Positions 33,419 to 42,203 of a stretch of DNA of 64,000 bases are shown here, piece by piece (the stretch's first letter is position 1; each line of letters starts with the position of its first letter). Origin of the DNA: Streptomyces blattellae (GTDB lineage Bacteria; Actinomycetota; Actinomycetes; Streptomycetales; Streptomycetaceae); assembly GCF_009709555.1 (NCBI RefSeq), contig NZ_WJBG01000246.1:33664-97663 (forward strand), written 5' to 3'. Below the pieces are notes generated by a model. It searched no databases, was not told where the DNA came from, and was given only the letters and a program-made list of their open reading frames with translations. The position numbers and the translations under genes are program-made.

Positions 33419-34321
33419 GTGAAGCGTTTCGAGCGACTCGAACGAATCCGGCGGATGGACCCGTACGAGGACGCGTCCGAGATCTACCGTCTCTCGGCGG
33501 CGTACGAGTTCCCCTGGGACTTCACCCGATCCCTGGAACTGGCCCTCTACCGTACGTACGCCGTGCCCGGCATCGGCAGGCTCCTGGCCGCGACGGCCGA
33601 GCTCACGGACCGCACGCAGAAACGCTACGACGACACCACCCTGCTGCTGGACGCCGTCGTCGAGCACGGCTTCGGCAGCGGAGAAGGCCGCACGGCGATA
33701 CGCCGTATCAACCAGATGCACCGCAGCTACGACATCAGCAACGACGACATGCGCTACGTCCTGTGCACGTTCGTCGTCATGCCCAAGCGGTGGATCGACT
33801 CCTACGGATGGCGCAGGCTGTCACACCACGAGAGGGTCGCCTCCGCGGTCCACCACCGCACGCTGGGCCGGCACATGGGTATCCAGGACATACCCGAGTC
33901 CTACGAGGAGTTCGAGGCCTGCCTCGACGCGTACGAGGAGGCCCACTTCGGCTGGGACGCGGACGCGCGACGCGTATCGGACGCCACCCTCGCCCTGATG
34001 GCCTCCTGGTACCCACGCCCACTGCGCCCCCTCCTGCGCACAGCGACCCTCGCCCTGCTGGACGACCCGCTGCTGCGGGCCTTCCACTACTCTCCGCCGA
34101 ACGCCGCCACCCGCACCCTGGTGCGCCGTGCCGTACGGACGCGCGGACGGCTCGTCCGTCTCCTGCCACCACGGAGGGCACCGCACCACGCGCGCCAGAA
34201 CTGGGAGATCAAGGGCTATCCGAACGGCTACCGCCTCGACGAGCTGGGCACCCGCCCGGTGCCCGGACTGCGCGGCTGCCCCGTGCGCCCCACGGATCCG
34301 TCAGCCACGGCCGACGAGTGA
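33419..34321 (+). CDS. MpaB/latex-clearing-protein-like oxygenase (DUF2236)
   Basis: A 300-residue protein from a GTG start with AAGAGGG upstream. The sequence SAYEFPWDFTRSLELALYRT, RYDDTTLLLDAVVEHGFGS, RRINQMHRSYDISNDDMRYV and VMPKRWIDSYGWRRLSHHER matches the oxygenase MpaB/Lcp family. Histidines in NQMHRSY and in the HHER region are candidate haem or metal ligands, as in latex clearing protein. The substrate is unknown. It stands alone, divergent from the small unknown gene. Confidence 0.85.
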   Translation: MKRFERLERIRRMDPYEDASEIYRLSAAYEFPWDFTRSLELALYRTYAVPGIGRLLAATAELTDRTQKRYDDTTLLLDAVVEHGFGSGEGRTAIRRINQMHRSYDISNDDMRYVLCTFVVMPKRWIDSYGWRRLSHHERVASAVHHRTLGRHMGIQDIPESYEEFEACLDAYEEAHFGWDADARRVSDATLALMASWYPRPLRPLLRTATLALLDDPLLRAFHYSPPNAATRTLVRRAVRTRGRLVRLLPPRRAPHHARQNWEIKGYPNGYRLDELGTRPVPGLRGCPVRPTDPSATADE

Positions 34322-34439
34322 GCCGATCGTCTCCCGCGGCCAGGCAGTTCGGTGCGGGAGGTGGCCCGCGCGTGCCGGATTCCGTCGCGAGTGCCTTCGG
34401 GGCGAGCTGGGCGATGAACGGGAAGGCATGGATGCCGCG

Positions 34440-34532
34440 AGCGCTCGTGTGGTGACAGTGCCCGGCGCCGGCCGCAACGTCATCGCCGACCGCCCCGGCG
34501 CTCTCGCGGCGGCGGTCGCCGGGCGAGCATGA
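34440..34532 (+). pseudogene. C-terminal relic of an alpha/beta hydrolase
   Basis: The frame ends RVVTVPGAGRNVIADRPGAL then AAAVAGRA and stop, the usual tail of alpha/beta hydrolases (GxGH in that position would hold the catalytic His; here it is Arg). No upstream catalytic domain exists. Confidence 0.55.
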
Positions 34533-34535
34533 GGC

Positions 34536-35135
34536 TCAGCCTTCGCGCACCGCCAGTGCCAGGAACCGGGCGTCCTCGTCGACGTACGACGTCATACGCC
34601 ACCCCGAACGCGCCAACAGAGGCCGCAGGTTGGATTCCGCGCGCAGGTCGTCCGGGGTGAGCTGCCGTCCCTGGCGTGCCGCGAGTGCCGCCCGGCCGAT
34701 CGGGTGGAAGAGGGCCAGGGTGCCGCCCTTGCGTACCACGCGCGCCAACTCCCTCAGGTTCTGGTCCGGTTGGGGGAGATGGGCGATGAGCCCCGCCGCG
34801 AACACGGCGTCGAGCGACTGCGAGCGCAGCGGCAGCGCGGCGACGTCGGTGAGCAGCAATTGCCCGTCCCGGTCCCGTCCGGCCCGTACGGCGGCCTCCA
34901 GCATGGCCGGGGTCAGATCGGCTCCCAGGACCACTCCGGAGGGCCCCACGGCCGCGCGCAGCGGCGTCAGGGCCCGGCCCGTGCCACAGCCCGCGTCGAG
35001 TACCCGGGCTCCCCCGGGCAGGGCGAGTTCGGTGACCGCGGCCGCGTAGGCCGGGCCGTCGTCCGGAAAACGGCTGTCCCAGTCCGCCGCGCGGGCGCTG
35101 AAGAACTCCTGGACATGTGTGTGGTCGTCGCTCAT
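34536..35135 (-). CDS. class I SAM-dependent methyltransferase
   Basis: About 199 residues of the UbiE/Methyltransf_11 type. Motif I is VLDAGCGTGRALTPL (about residues 45-60), the acidic loop follows in VVLGADLTPAMLEAAV, motif II-like VAALPLRSQSLDAVFAAGLI, and LRELARVVRKGGTLALFHPI is motif III. The ATG at 35135 gives a reasonable distance to GAGGG; an ATG at 35144 is only three bases from it. The substrate is unknown. Confidence 0.9.
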   Translation of the reverse strand: MSDDHTHVQEFFSARAADWDSRFPDDGPAYAAAVTELALPGGARVLDAGCGTGRALTPLRAAVGPSGVVLGADLTPAMLEAAVRAGRDRDGQLLLTDVAALPLRSQSLDAVFAAGLIAHLPQPDQNLRELARVVRKGGTLALFHPIGRAALAARQGRQLTPDDLRAESNLRPLLARSGWRMTSYVDEDARFLALAVREG

Positions 35136-35285
35136 GATCCGCATGATCCCTCACTGACAGGGAGGACGTCGCGGCGCACACGTTCGAGCGCGACGCGATC
35201 GTTCAGCCACCTCTCTGCGTCATATTCCAGCACCTTTCGAAACGCGCCCCCTTGGTGTGCCCCTGCCCCCTAGCGTCCCTGGGCC

Positions 35286-36059
35286 ATGGGACACCTGGAC
35301 CACGCCGCCCTGGGCTGGCTGACACCCGCACTGTCGTACGTCATGGCCTGTATAGGCGCCGCGCTCGGACTGCGCTGCACCGTCCGAGCGCTCGGTGCCA
35401 CCGGCCGGTCGCGCCGCAACTGGCTCATCACCGCCGCCTCGGCCATCGGAACCGGCATCTGGACCATGCACTTCGTGGCCATGCTCGGCTTCAGCGTCAG
35501 CGGCACCGACATCCACTACGACGTGCCGCTCACCATCCTGAGCCTCCTCGTCGCCATGGCGGTCGTCTGTACCGGCGTCTTCGCCGTCGGCTACAGCCGT
35601 GACCGCGGCCGTGCGCTGCTGATCGGCGGACTCACCACCGGCCTCGGCGTGGCAAGCATGCACTACCTGGGAATGGCGGCGTTGCGCCTGCACGGAGACG
35701 TCGGCTACGACCCGGTGCTCGTCGGACTCTCCGTGCTGATCGCCGTCGTCGCCGCCACGGCGGCCCTGTGGGCGGCCCTCAACATCAAGTCCCCGGTCGC
35801 CGTCACGATCGCCTCGCTCATCATGGGGGCGGCGGTGAGCAGCATGCACTACACCGGGATGTTCGCGGTGAGCGTGCACGTCACGCCGTCCGGCGAGGTC
35901 CTGCCCGGCGCCACGGCGATGCAGTTCATCTTCCCCCTCGCCGTCGGCCTCGGGTCCTACCTGTTCCTGACCTCGGCCTTCGTCGCCCTGTCTCCCACGA
36001 CGGGCGAGCGCGAGGCATCCGCCTCGGCCCAGCGTCCGGTCGAGAGCGTCGCCCGCTGA
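35286..36059 (+). CDS. MHYT-domain seven-helix membrane sensor protein
   Basis: A 257-residue integral membrane protein with about seven hydrophobic segments. The MHYT signatures are seen as TMHFVAMLGF, SMHYLGMAAL and SMHYTGMFAV, whose His and Met residues are proposed to bind a copper ion and sense O2, CO or NO. No output domain (GGDEF/EAL or kinase) is fused. The gene lies 234 bp upstream of the Cvn conservon in the same direction, so it may feed that system, but this is positional inference. Confidence 0.92.
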   Translation: MGHLDHAALGWLTPALSYVMACIGAALGLRCTVRALGATGRSRRNWLITAASAIGTGIWTMHFVAMLGFSVSGTDIHYDVPLTILSLLVAMAVVCTGVFAVGYSRDRGRALLIGGLTTGLGVASMHYLGMAALRLHGDVGYDPVLVGLSVLIAVVAATAALWAALNIKSPVAVTIASLIMGAAVSSMHYTGMFAVSVHVTPSGEVLPGATAMQFIFPLAVGLGSYLFLTSAFVALSPTTGEREASASAQRPVESVAR

Positions 36060-36293
36060 GCGGGTCCGTCGAAATGTCGAAGTCCGGGGCGTATCGGCGC
36101 ACGCCCAAAGGAGCGCGGGGGTGTGCCGATGTGCGGCTACCGCCGCGCGGGCGCGACCAGCCACGACGGGCCCGTGGCCGACGGACCGGGACCCGCAGCC
36201 GACGCACCGGACGTCCAGCGGAGCGCCTAGCGGCGGATCCGCCCCGGAGAGGTCCGGCAGGGACGCCCCGAACGACTTCCGAGCGAGGAGGCC

Positions 36294-38807
36294 ATGCGTA
36301 CACCCCGAAAAGCCCCTGAAGCCGGCGCCGCGCCGCCGCCCGTGCGCGGGCGCCGCGCCCACGCCGGACCGCCCGCGGACGAAGGGCGGGACGACCCCGT
36401 GGACACGGTGGTGGCCGACGCACCCGCGCGCGGAAGGCGATGGCGGATACGTCCGCGCACCGTACGCGCCAAGATCGTCTGCCTGCTGATGGTGTCGGTT
36501 GTCTCGCTGCTCGCCCTGTGGGCCTACGCCACCGTGAGCACCGCCCAGGACGTCTCCCGGCTGCGGCAGTTGCAGCGGGTGGACTCCGCGATCCGTGCCC
36601 CCGTCGCGGACGCCGTCGCCGCGCTCCAGGCGGAGCGCGAGGCCGCCGTGCGTCACGCCACCGATCCATCCGCCGGACAGAGCGGTGACATCGGGCGGCT
36701 CGCCGAGCGCACGGACCGGGCCGTGAAGGAACTCCGGCTCGGCGAGGACAACACCGTCGCCGACAGCGAGGCACTCCCCGCCGGAGTGGCCGCACGTCTG
36801 GAAGCGTTCGTCATGGCCGCCGAGGAACTACGCCCGCTGCGCACCGCGGTGCTTGACCGGCGCGCGGGCTGGGACGAGACGTACCGGCAGTACACCAGGA
36901 CCATCGCGGCGGCCTTCACCGTGGGCGGCGCGCTCACCGGCATCCAGGACGCCGAACTCGGCTCGGACGCGCGCGTACTGCTCGAATTCTCCCGCGCGGG
37001 CGAGGCGCTGGCCCAAGAGAACGTCGTGCTGGCAGGCGCACGCCTCGCCGGTCGCCTCGACGGAGAGCGGATGCGGCGGTTCACCGGAGCCGTCGACACC
37101 CGCCGCACCCTCACCGAGTCCGCCGTCGCGGACCTGCGCGGTCCCGAACGCACCGCTTGGCGGGAACTCGCCGACGGCAGCGCCTACGCCGCCCTGGGCG
37201 CCGCCGAGGACAAGATCCTCGCGACCGGCTCGGGCGCACGGGCGATCGACGCGGCACCGGAAGCCACCTGGGATCGGGCGCACGCGCGCGTGCAGGACGC
37301 GATGCGCACGATCGAAGCGAACGCCGGACGGGGCGTCGCCGACCGGGCCGACCCGTTCACCCGAGGTCTGCTCACCCCGGCCGGTGCCGCGGTCCTGCTC
37401 GGCCTCGTTGCCGTCGCAGCGTCGCTCGTCATCTCCGTACGCATCGGCCGGGCTCTCGTGGTCGAGCTGGTGACTCTGCGCAACAGCGCCCTGGAGATCG
37501 CCCGGCGCAAGCTGCCCGAAGCCATGCGGAAGCTGCGCGCGGGCGAGGAGATCGACGTCCACGTCGAGGCGCCGCCCGGTCCGCCCGCGGAGGACGAGGC
37601 CGGTCAGGTCGCCGAGGCGCTCGCCACCGTGCACCGCGCCGCGCTGCGGGCCGCCGTGGAGCGCGCGGAGCTGGCCAGCGGCATCTCCGGTGTCTTCGTC
37701 AACCTGGCCCGCCGCAGCCAGATCCTCGTCCACCGTCAGCTCAGCCTCCTCGACAGCATGGAACGCCGCTCCGAGGACCCCAACGAACTCAGCGACCTGT
37801 TCCGGCTCGACCACCTCACCACCCGTATGCGGCGCCACGCCGAAAGCTTGATCATCCTCTCCGGGTCGGCACCCGGCCGGGCGTGGCGCATGCCGGTCTC
37901 CCTGACGAACGTGGTCCGCGCGGCGGTCTCCGAAGTCGAGGACTACGCGCGCGTGGAGGTACGACAACTCCCCGACGCCGCCGTCATCGGGGCGGCCGTG
38001 GCCGACCTCACCCACCTCCTCGCGGAGATCGTCGAGAACGCCGCCCAGTTCTCGCCCCCGCACACGCGCGTGCGGATCACCGGCGAACCCGTCGGCAACG
38101 GCTACGTCATCGAAGTCGAGGACCGGGGCCTGGGCATGGGCAAGGAGACCCTCGCCGAGGCCAACCGCCGTATCGAACAGTCCGAGGCCCTCGACCTGTT
38201 CGACAGCGACCGGCTCGGCCTCTTCGTGGTCAGCAGGCTCGCGGCCCGGCACGGCGTCAAGGTGCACCTGCGGACCTCCCCCTACGGCGGTACCACCGCG
38301 GTCGTGCTGCTGCCCACCGCCCTGCTGCACAGCGGCGCGGAGGATCGTTCCCCTGGCAAGACCGCGGAGAAGGAACGGCCCGCGGAAGGCGAGTACGCGC
38401 GCGTGCCCGGTCCCGCCCGCCATCAGGAGTCCGTGACCGGGCCCGCGGACCGCCCCGCGCTGGTGGCCCCCGTAGCCGCCGCTGTGGACACCGCGGCAGA
38501 CACACCACCCCCCGGAGTCACCACCTTGCGACTGCACCGCCCGTCGGACGACTCCGAAGCCTCCGACGACCTTCCCCGCCGCGTACGGCAGGCGAACCTC
38601 GCCCCCCAACTGCGCGACGGGCGCCCAGAGGATCCGGCCCCACCGGCTACCCCGCGGGACGACGACGAGCGCACACCCGAACTCGTGCGGGACCGCATGG
38701 CGGCATACCGCGACGGCTGGGCGCGCGGCGGCGGCAGGCAGCCGGGACGCGCTGCCGCTCCCAAGACCCCGGCGGGCAGAGACAGCAGCGAAGGAGACCC
38801 TGCATGA
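36294..38807 (+). CDS. cvnA: conservon sensor histidine-kinase-like ATPase (CvnA)
   Basis: An 837-residue membrane protein. TM1 is about residues 61-82 (IVCLLMVSVVSLLALWAYAT), an extracytoplasmic nitrate/nitrite-sensor-like helical region follows to about 360, then TM2 (361-383) and a HAMP-like linker. A helical phosphotransfer-like segment contains VFVNLARRSQILVHRQLSLL near 470-485, and the ATPase domain has LLAEIVENAAQFSPPHTRV near 578 (N box) and VEDRGLGMG near 608 (G1). The C-terminal 150 residues are disordered and charged. It overlaps cvnB by ATGA. In Streptomyces, CvnA works with CvnB, CvnC and the GTPase CvnD as a membrane signalling complex. Confidence 0.94.
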   Translation: MRTPRKAPEAGAAPPPVRGRRAHAGPPADEGRDDPVDTVVADAPARGRRWRIRPRTVRAKIVCLLMVSVVSLLALWAYATVSTAQDVSRLRQLQRVDSAIRAPVADAVAALQAEREAAVRHATDPSAGQSGDIGRLAERTDRAVKELRLGEDNTVADSEALPAGVAARLEAFVMAAEELRPLRTAVLDRRAGWDETYRQYTRTIAAAFTVGGALTGIQDAELGSDARVLLEFSRAGEALAQENVVLAGARLAGRLDGERMRRFTGAVDTRRTLTESAVADLRGPERTAWRELADGSAYAALGAAEDKILATGSGARAIDAAPEATWDRAHARVQDAMRTIEANAGRGVADRADPFTRGLLTPAGAAVLLGLVAVAASLVISVRIGRALVVELVTLRNSALEIARRKLPEAMRKLRAGEEIDVHVEAPPGPPAEDEAGQVAEALATVHRAALRAAVERAELASGISGVFVNLARRSQILVHRQLSLLDSMERRSEDPNELSDLFRLDHLTTRMRRHAESLIILSGSAPGRAWRMPVSLTNVVRAAVSEVEDYARVEVRQLPDAAVIGAAVADLTHLLAEIVENAAQFSPPHTRVRITGEPVGNGYVIEVEDRGLGMGKETLAEANRRIEQSEALDLFDSDRLGLFVVSRLAARHGVKVHLRTSPYGGTTAVVLLPTALLHSGAEDRSPGKTAEKERPAEGEYARVPGPARHQESVTGPADRPALVAPVAAAVDTAADTPPPGVTTLRLHRPSDDSEASDDLPRRVRQANLAPQLRDGRPEDPAPPATPRDDDERTPELVRDRMAAYRDGWARGGGRQPGRAAAPKTPAGRDSSEGDPA

Positions 38808-39241
38808 TCCAGGACCCGAGCACGAGAGCCGCCCAGCACCCGGGCGAACTCGACTGGCTGCTGGATGACTTGGTCCTGCGCGTGAGCGAGGTCAGGCACG
38901 CCGTGGTGCTGTCCAACGACGGACTGGCCGTCGGCGCGTCCACCGACCTCCGCCGTGAGGACGCCGAACACCTCGCCGCGGTCGCCTCCGGCTTCCACAG
39001 CCTGGCCAAGGGCACCGGCCGGCACTTCGGCGCGGGCGGCGTACGCCAGACCATGGTGGAGATGGACGACGGCTTCCTGTTCGTGGCCGCGGCGGGCGAC
39101 GGCTCCTGCCTCGCCGTCCTGACCGCCGTCACCGCCGACATCGGGCTGGTGGCCTACGAGATGGCGCGGCTGGTCAAGCGCGTCGGCGAGCACCTCTACG
39201 CGGCACCGCGCGTCGCCGCCCGGCCGCCCGCCGCCGGATGA
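38804..39241 (+). CDS. cvnB: roadblock/LC7-domain protein (CvnB)
   Basis: A 145-residue protein with a roadblock fold: LDWLLDDLVLRVSEVRHAVV, LSNDGLAVGAS, EDAEHLAAVASGFHSLAKG, RQTMVEMDDGFLFVAAAG and DIGLVAYEMARLVKRVGEHL. GAAGGAGAC lies before the ATG, which overlaps the cvnA stop. Known role: GTPase-activating or scaffold partner (MglB-like) for the CvnD GTPase. A close paralogue is encoded at 40774. Confidence 0.95.
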   Translation: MIQDPSTRAAQHPGELDWLLDDLVLRVSEVRHAVVLSNDGLAVGASTDLRREDAEHLAAVASGFHSLAKGTGRHFGAGGVRQTMVEMDDGFLFVAAAGDGSCLAVLTAVTADIGLVAYEMARLVKRVGEHLYAAPRVAARPPAAG

Positions 39242-39263
39242 ACCGAGAGGGCGGTCCGCGCAC

Positions 39264-39674
39264 ATGAACGATCACCTGACGGGCGCCCCGCGGGAGCAGG
39301 GCAGCCAGTGGTACGACAACGAGGCCGGACCCCTCGTCCGCCCGTACGCGATGACGGGCGGACGCACCAAACCCGGCCCCACCGGAGTGCGGTTCGACCT
39401 CATCGCACTCGTCACCCTGGACGCGGGCGCATCCGGATTCGACGACACGGCACTCGGGCCCGAACACCGCGCGCTTGTCGATCTGTGCCGAAACGAGACC
39501 CAGTCGGTCGCGGAACTCGCCGCGGGCGCCGATCTGCCCGTGGGCGTGGTGCGTGTGCTCCTGGGGGACCTGCTGGAACTCGGCTGCGTCACCGTCAGCC
39601 GCCCGGTGCCGCCGGCGCAGCTTCCCGACGAACGGATTCTGCGCGAGGTGATCGAGGGATTGCGGGCGCTGTAG
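39264..39674 (+). CDS. cvnC: DUF742 protein (CvnC)
   Basis: A 136-residue DUF742 protein. A flexible N-terminus precedes PLVRPYAMTGGRTKPGP and FDLIALVTL, and a winged-helix-like core follows: LGPEHRALVDLCRNETQSVA, LAAGADLPVGVVRVLLGDLL. The C-terminus ends ERILREVIEGLRAL. This family is almost always placed between roadblock and GTPase genes. It is probably an adaptor in the Cvn complex. The next gene, cvnD, starts 114 bp on, a wider gap than usual. Confidence 0.94.
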   Translation: MNDHLTGAPREQGSQWYDNEAGPLVRPYAMTGGRTKPGPTGVRFDLIALVTLDAGASGFDDTALGPEHRALVDLCRNETQSVAELAAGADLPVGVVRVLLGDLLELGCVTVSRPVPPAQLPDERILREVIEGLRAL

Positions 39675-39788
39675 ATGAACGTTCGGAAATCAGCCAATAG
39701 CGGTCCAATCCCTCAAGAGAAAGCCGCAGTTGTCATGATGCTGCCTTCACACGTCGACCGTTGCCGGCACTCCCGAGAGAAGTGATCG

Positions 39789-40394
39789 ATGGTCTCCGAG
39801 CACTCCGACGCCCAGGGCGGCGAGTCCGCCCCTCTGGCGCTGAAGATACTGGTCGCCGGCGGATTCGGCGTGGGCAAGACCACCCTGGTGGGCGCGGTCA
39901 GCGAGATCAAACCCCTGCGCACCGAGGAACTGCTCAGCGAGGTCGGCCAGTCGGTGGACGACACCGACGGCGTGGACCAGAAGGTCACCACGACCGTCGC
40001 CATGGACTTCGGGCGCATCACCATCAGGTCGGGCCTGTCCCTCTACCTCTTCGGTACACCGGGCCAGGACCGTTTCTGGTTCCTGTGGGACGAGTTGTCG
40101 CAAGGAGCCCTGGGCGCCGTCGTCCTCGCGGACACCCGGCGCCTGGAGGACTGCTTCCCCGCCGTCGACTACTTCGAGCACCGGCACATCCCGTTCGTGG
40201 TCGCCGTGAACTGCTTCGCCGGCGCACGGACGTACGGCGCACATGACGTCTCGCGCGCCCTCGACCTGGACCGGGGAACACCCGTGGTGCTCTGCGACGC
40301 CCGCGACCGCGACTCGGGCAAGGAGGTACTGATCCGACTCGTCGAGTACGCCGGGCGCATGCACACCGCCCGGCTGCTCAACTCCGTGAGCTGA
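39789..40394 (+). CDS. cvnD: conservon small GTPase (CvnD)
   Basis: A 201-residue GTPase of the MglA-like/ATP-GTP binding protein group. G1 is VAGGFGVGKTTLVGAV (about residues 22-37), G2 lies in KVTTTVAMDFGRI, G3 is FGTPGQDRFWFLW and G4 is VVAVNCFAG (NCF rather than NKxD, as in this family). It completes the cvnABCD operon. Known role: nucleotide-switched output of the conservon at the membrane, linked in Streptomyces to antibiotic production and development. Confidence 0.95.
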   Translation: MVSEHSDAQGGESAPLALKILVAGGFGVGKTTLVGAVSEIKPLRTEELLSEVGQSVDDTDGVDQKVTTTVAMDFGRITIRSGLSLYLFGTPGQDRFWFLWDELSQGALGAVVLADTRRLEDCFPAVDYFEHRHIPFVVAVNCFAGARTYGAHDVSRALDLDRGTPVVLCDARDRDSGKEVLIRLVEYAGRMHTARLLNSVS

Positions 40395-40408
40395 GGCGGG
40401 AGTACGGC

Positions 40409-40679
40409 TCAGTCCGCGATGCCCTTCTGCGCCAGGACTTTGTCGGTCGTGACCCGGACCGCAGCTCCGCGAGATTCTCCGAAAGGTGAGCGCGACCGGT
40501 CTGCACCACACAGTCGAACGGCGGCCGGTCGTCGTCCACGCACAGCGCGGCACGCCCGTCACGGGGCAGATCGGCGTCACATGCGGGCTCCCGGCTGCCC
40601 GGACGGTCGACAGCCTGTCGGTGTGGGTGGCGCACGAGACGAACGCCCGCCATTCGTCATCGGTCATCTTCTGTGCCAC
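40409..40679 (-). pseudogene. PPOX/F420-dependent oxidoreductase remnant
   Basis: Minus-strand pieces in two or three frames: MTDDEWRAFVSCATHTDRLS, VRAAGSPHVTPI, then ALCVDDDRPPFDCVVQTGRA and LSENLAELR, and finally VTTDKVLAQKGIAD and stop. Order and content match pyridoxamine-phosphate-oxidase-fold F420-binding proteins of about 140 residues. The segment after SPHVTPI and most of the region before the tail are deleted, with frameshifts. It separates cvnD from the second roadblock gene. Confidence 0.75.
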
Positions 40680-40773
40680 GCCCCCGTCCTCCTTGCCCCG
40701 ATGCCCCGTCGTCCGGAAGGGTGGCCGGCAGATCCTCCAGCCAGGGGGAGACACCTTACGGGGAGACCGGACC

Positions 40774-41187
40774 ATGGCGCAGAAGCAGGGACTTGACTGG
40801 CTGCTGGACGATCTGACCGAGCGCGTCGAACAGGTGCGGCACGCATTGGTCCTGTCCAACGACGGGCTGGTCACGGGAGCGAGTACGGGCTTACGACGGG
40901 AGGATGCGGAACATCTCGCCGCTGTCTCGTCCGGGCTGCACAGTCTGGCCAAGGGCTCCGGACGCCACTTCGGCGCGGGCAGAGTGCGCCAGACCATGGT
41001 GGAGTTCGACGACGCGGTCCTGTTCGTCACGGCTGCCGGCAGCGGCAGCTGTCTGTGCGTCCTCAGCGGCGCGGAGGCGGACATCGGTCAGATCGCCTAC
41101 GAGATGACCCTGCTCGTCAATCGTGTCGGTGAGCACCTCGGCGTGGATACACGCCAGCCCGAGCGCTCTCCAGCTCCAGACGCTTGA
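40774..41187 (+). CDS. second roadblock/LC7 protein (CvnB paralogue)
   Basis: A 137-residue protein very similar to CvnB in this window (LDWLLDDLTERVEQVRHALV, EDAEHLAAVSSGLHSLAKGS, RQTMVEFDDAVLFVTAAG). GGGGAGACC precedes the ATG at 40774. It stands as a single gene without its own CvnA, C or D next to it, separated from the conservon by the PPOX relic. It may swap with CvnB in the same complex or serve another GTPase. Confidence 0.93.
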   Translation: MAQKQGLDWLLDDLTERVEQVRHALVLSNDGLVTGASTGLRREDAEHLAAVSSGLHSLAKGSGRHFGAGRVRQTMVEFDDAVLFVTAAGSGSCLCVLSGAEADIGQIAYEMTLLVNRVGEHLGVDTRQPERSPAPDA

Positions 41188-41308
41188 CCTGCGTGTTTCC
41201 CATCTTCTGCGGAGTTATCCACAGGCTCGCCACGAGATCCGCCGGACCGGCTACGGTTTTTTCACGGCGATCGCACTCGGCGTGAGCCGCTGACTCCACG
41301 GGGGAGAC

Positions 41309-42202
41309 ATGTCCGGCGACACCATCACCAAACCGCACCGACTTTCCTGGGCGCCGAGCCGCGCCGCACGCGAACTCGGGTTGAAGCGGCGCGAGTTCGA
41401 CCTCGCCGTGCACCTCGGGCGCATCCGGACCGTGCCCGACGAAGGAGGCGGTGGCCGTCGCGTGGCCCAGGAGGAGATCGAGCGGCTGCGCGCCGAAGAG
41501 GGTTTCCCGGAAGGGCTGTCCAGCGCTGTCAAGGCGGTAGGGGCTACGGAAGGCGCCCGCATCATGGAGGTGACCGCAGGCAGGTTCACCCGCCTCGCAC
41601 GGCTCGGCCTGATGGCCCCGGTCTCGTTCTACATCAACCGCTACCGAGCGATTGTCTGGCTCTATCTGGCCGAAGAACTACGTCAGTTCGCGACCGACGA
41701 GAAGAACACCCGGCTGTTGAACGGCCGAACACCCGAAGGACTTCGCGACCAGCTGGACGCCGGCCTGGACCTACGGCCCCGCAACTGGCGCGGTCGTCAC
41801 CTGGGCTTCCTCCTGCGGCAGGCCGACGACCCCTGGCAGCACGCCGGTGCCGTGGCCGCCCTGCTCGACCCGGTACAGATCGCGGAGATCGTCACAGACC
41901 CTTATGAGCGGGCCCATCTGAACAGGTTCCGGCCCGCCCCGCCCGCTCACGGCGCCCCCGGCTCGCCCGCGGCGCACCTCGCCGAGCGGATCATGACGGC
42001 GGACGACGCCGACGAAATCAGCTGGCTCCGGGCGGACCTGACCCAGGCGCTGGACGAGGCACGCAGGCACCGCCCCGCACCACGACCGACGGCGAAGCAG
42101 CCGGAACCCCCTGCCACCCCGCACCGCACTCCCGCCCGTACCCAGGAGCCCAGGCGATCACGAGCAGGGCTGGTGGGCTGGCTGCGCCGCAGAGGAGAGT
42201 GA
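41309..42202 (+). CDS. DUF6397-family protein, putative DNA-binding
   Basis: A 297-residue protein with an N-terminal helix-turn-helix-like region (AARELGLKRREFDLAVHLGR then VAQEEIERLRAEEGFPE) similar to MerR-type excise folds, a helical middle (LGFLLRQADDPWQHAGAVAA, LLDPVQIAEIVTDPYERAHL), and a Pro/Arg-rich tail. The family is common in Streptomyces without assigned function. It converges on tesB, the two stop codons being one base apart. Confidence 0.85.
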   Translation: MSGDTITKPHRLSWAPSRAARELGLKRREFDLAVHLGRIRTVPDEGGGGRRVAQEEIERLRAEEGFPEGLSSAVKAVGATEGARIMEVTAGRFTRLARLGLMAPVSFYINRYRAIVWLYLAEELRQFATDEKNTRLLNGRTPEGLRDQLDAGLDLRPRNWRGRHLGFLLRQADDPWQHAGAVAALLDPVQIAEIVTDPYERAHLNRFRPAPPAHGAPGSPAAHLAERIMTADDADEISWLRADLTQALDEARRHRPAPRPTAKQPEPPATPHRTPARTQEPRRSRAGLVGWLRRRGE

Positions 42203-42203
42203 C

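Noticed and set aside
34300..34535. Possible small gene between the MpaB-like and methyltransferase genes
   Set aside because: Only a hydrolase-tail relic is recognisable; no start or ribosome site supports a separate gene.
41215..41223. TTATCCACA, a DnaA-box-like sequence
   Set aside because: Only one copy in an intergenic space; no box cluster, dnaA or dnaN, so not an origin.
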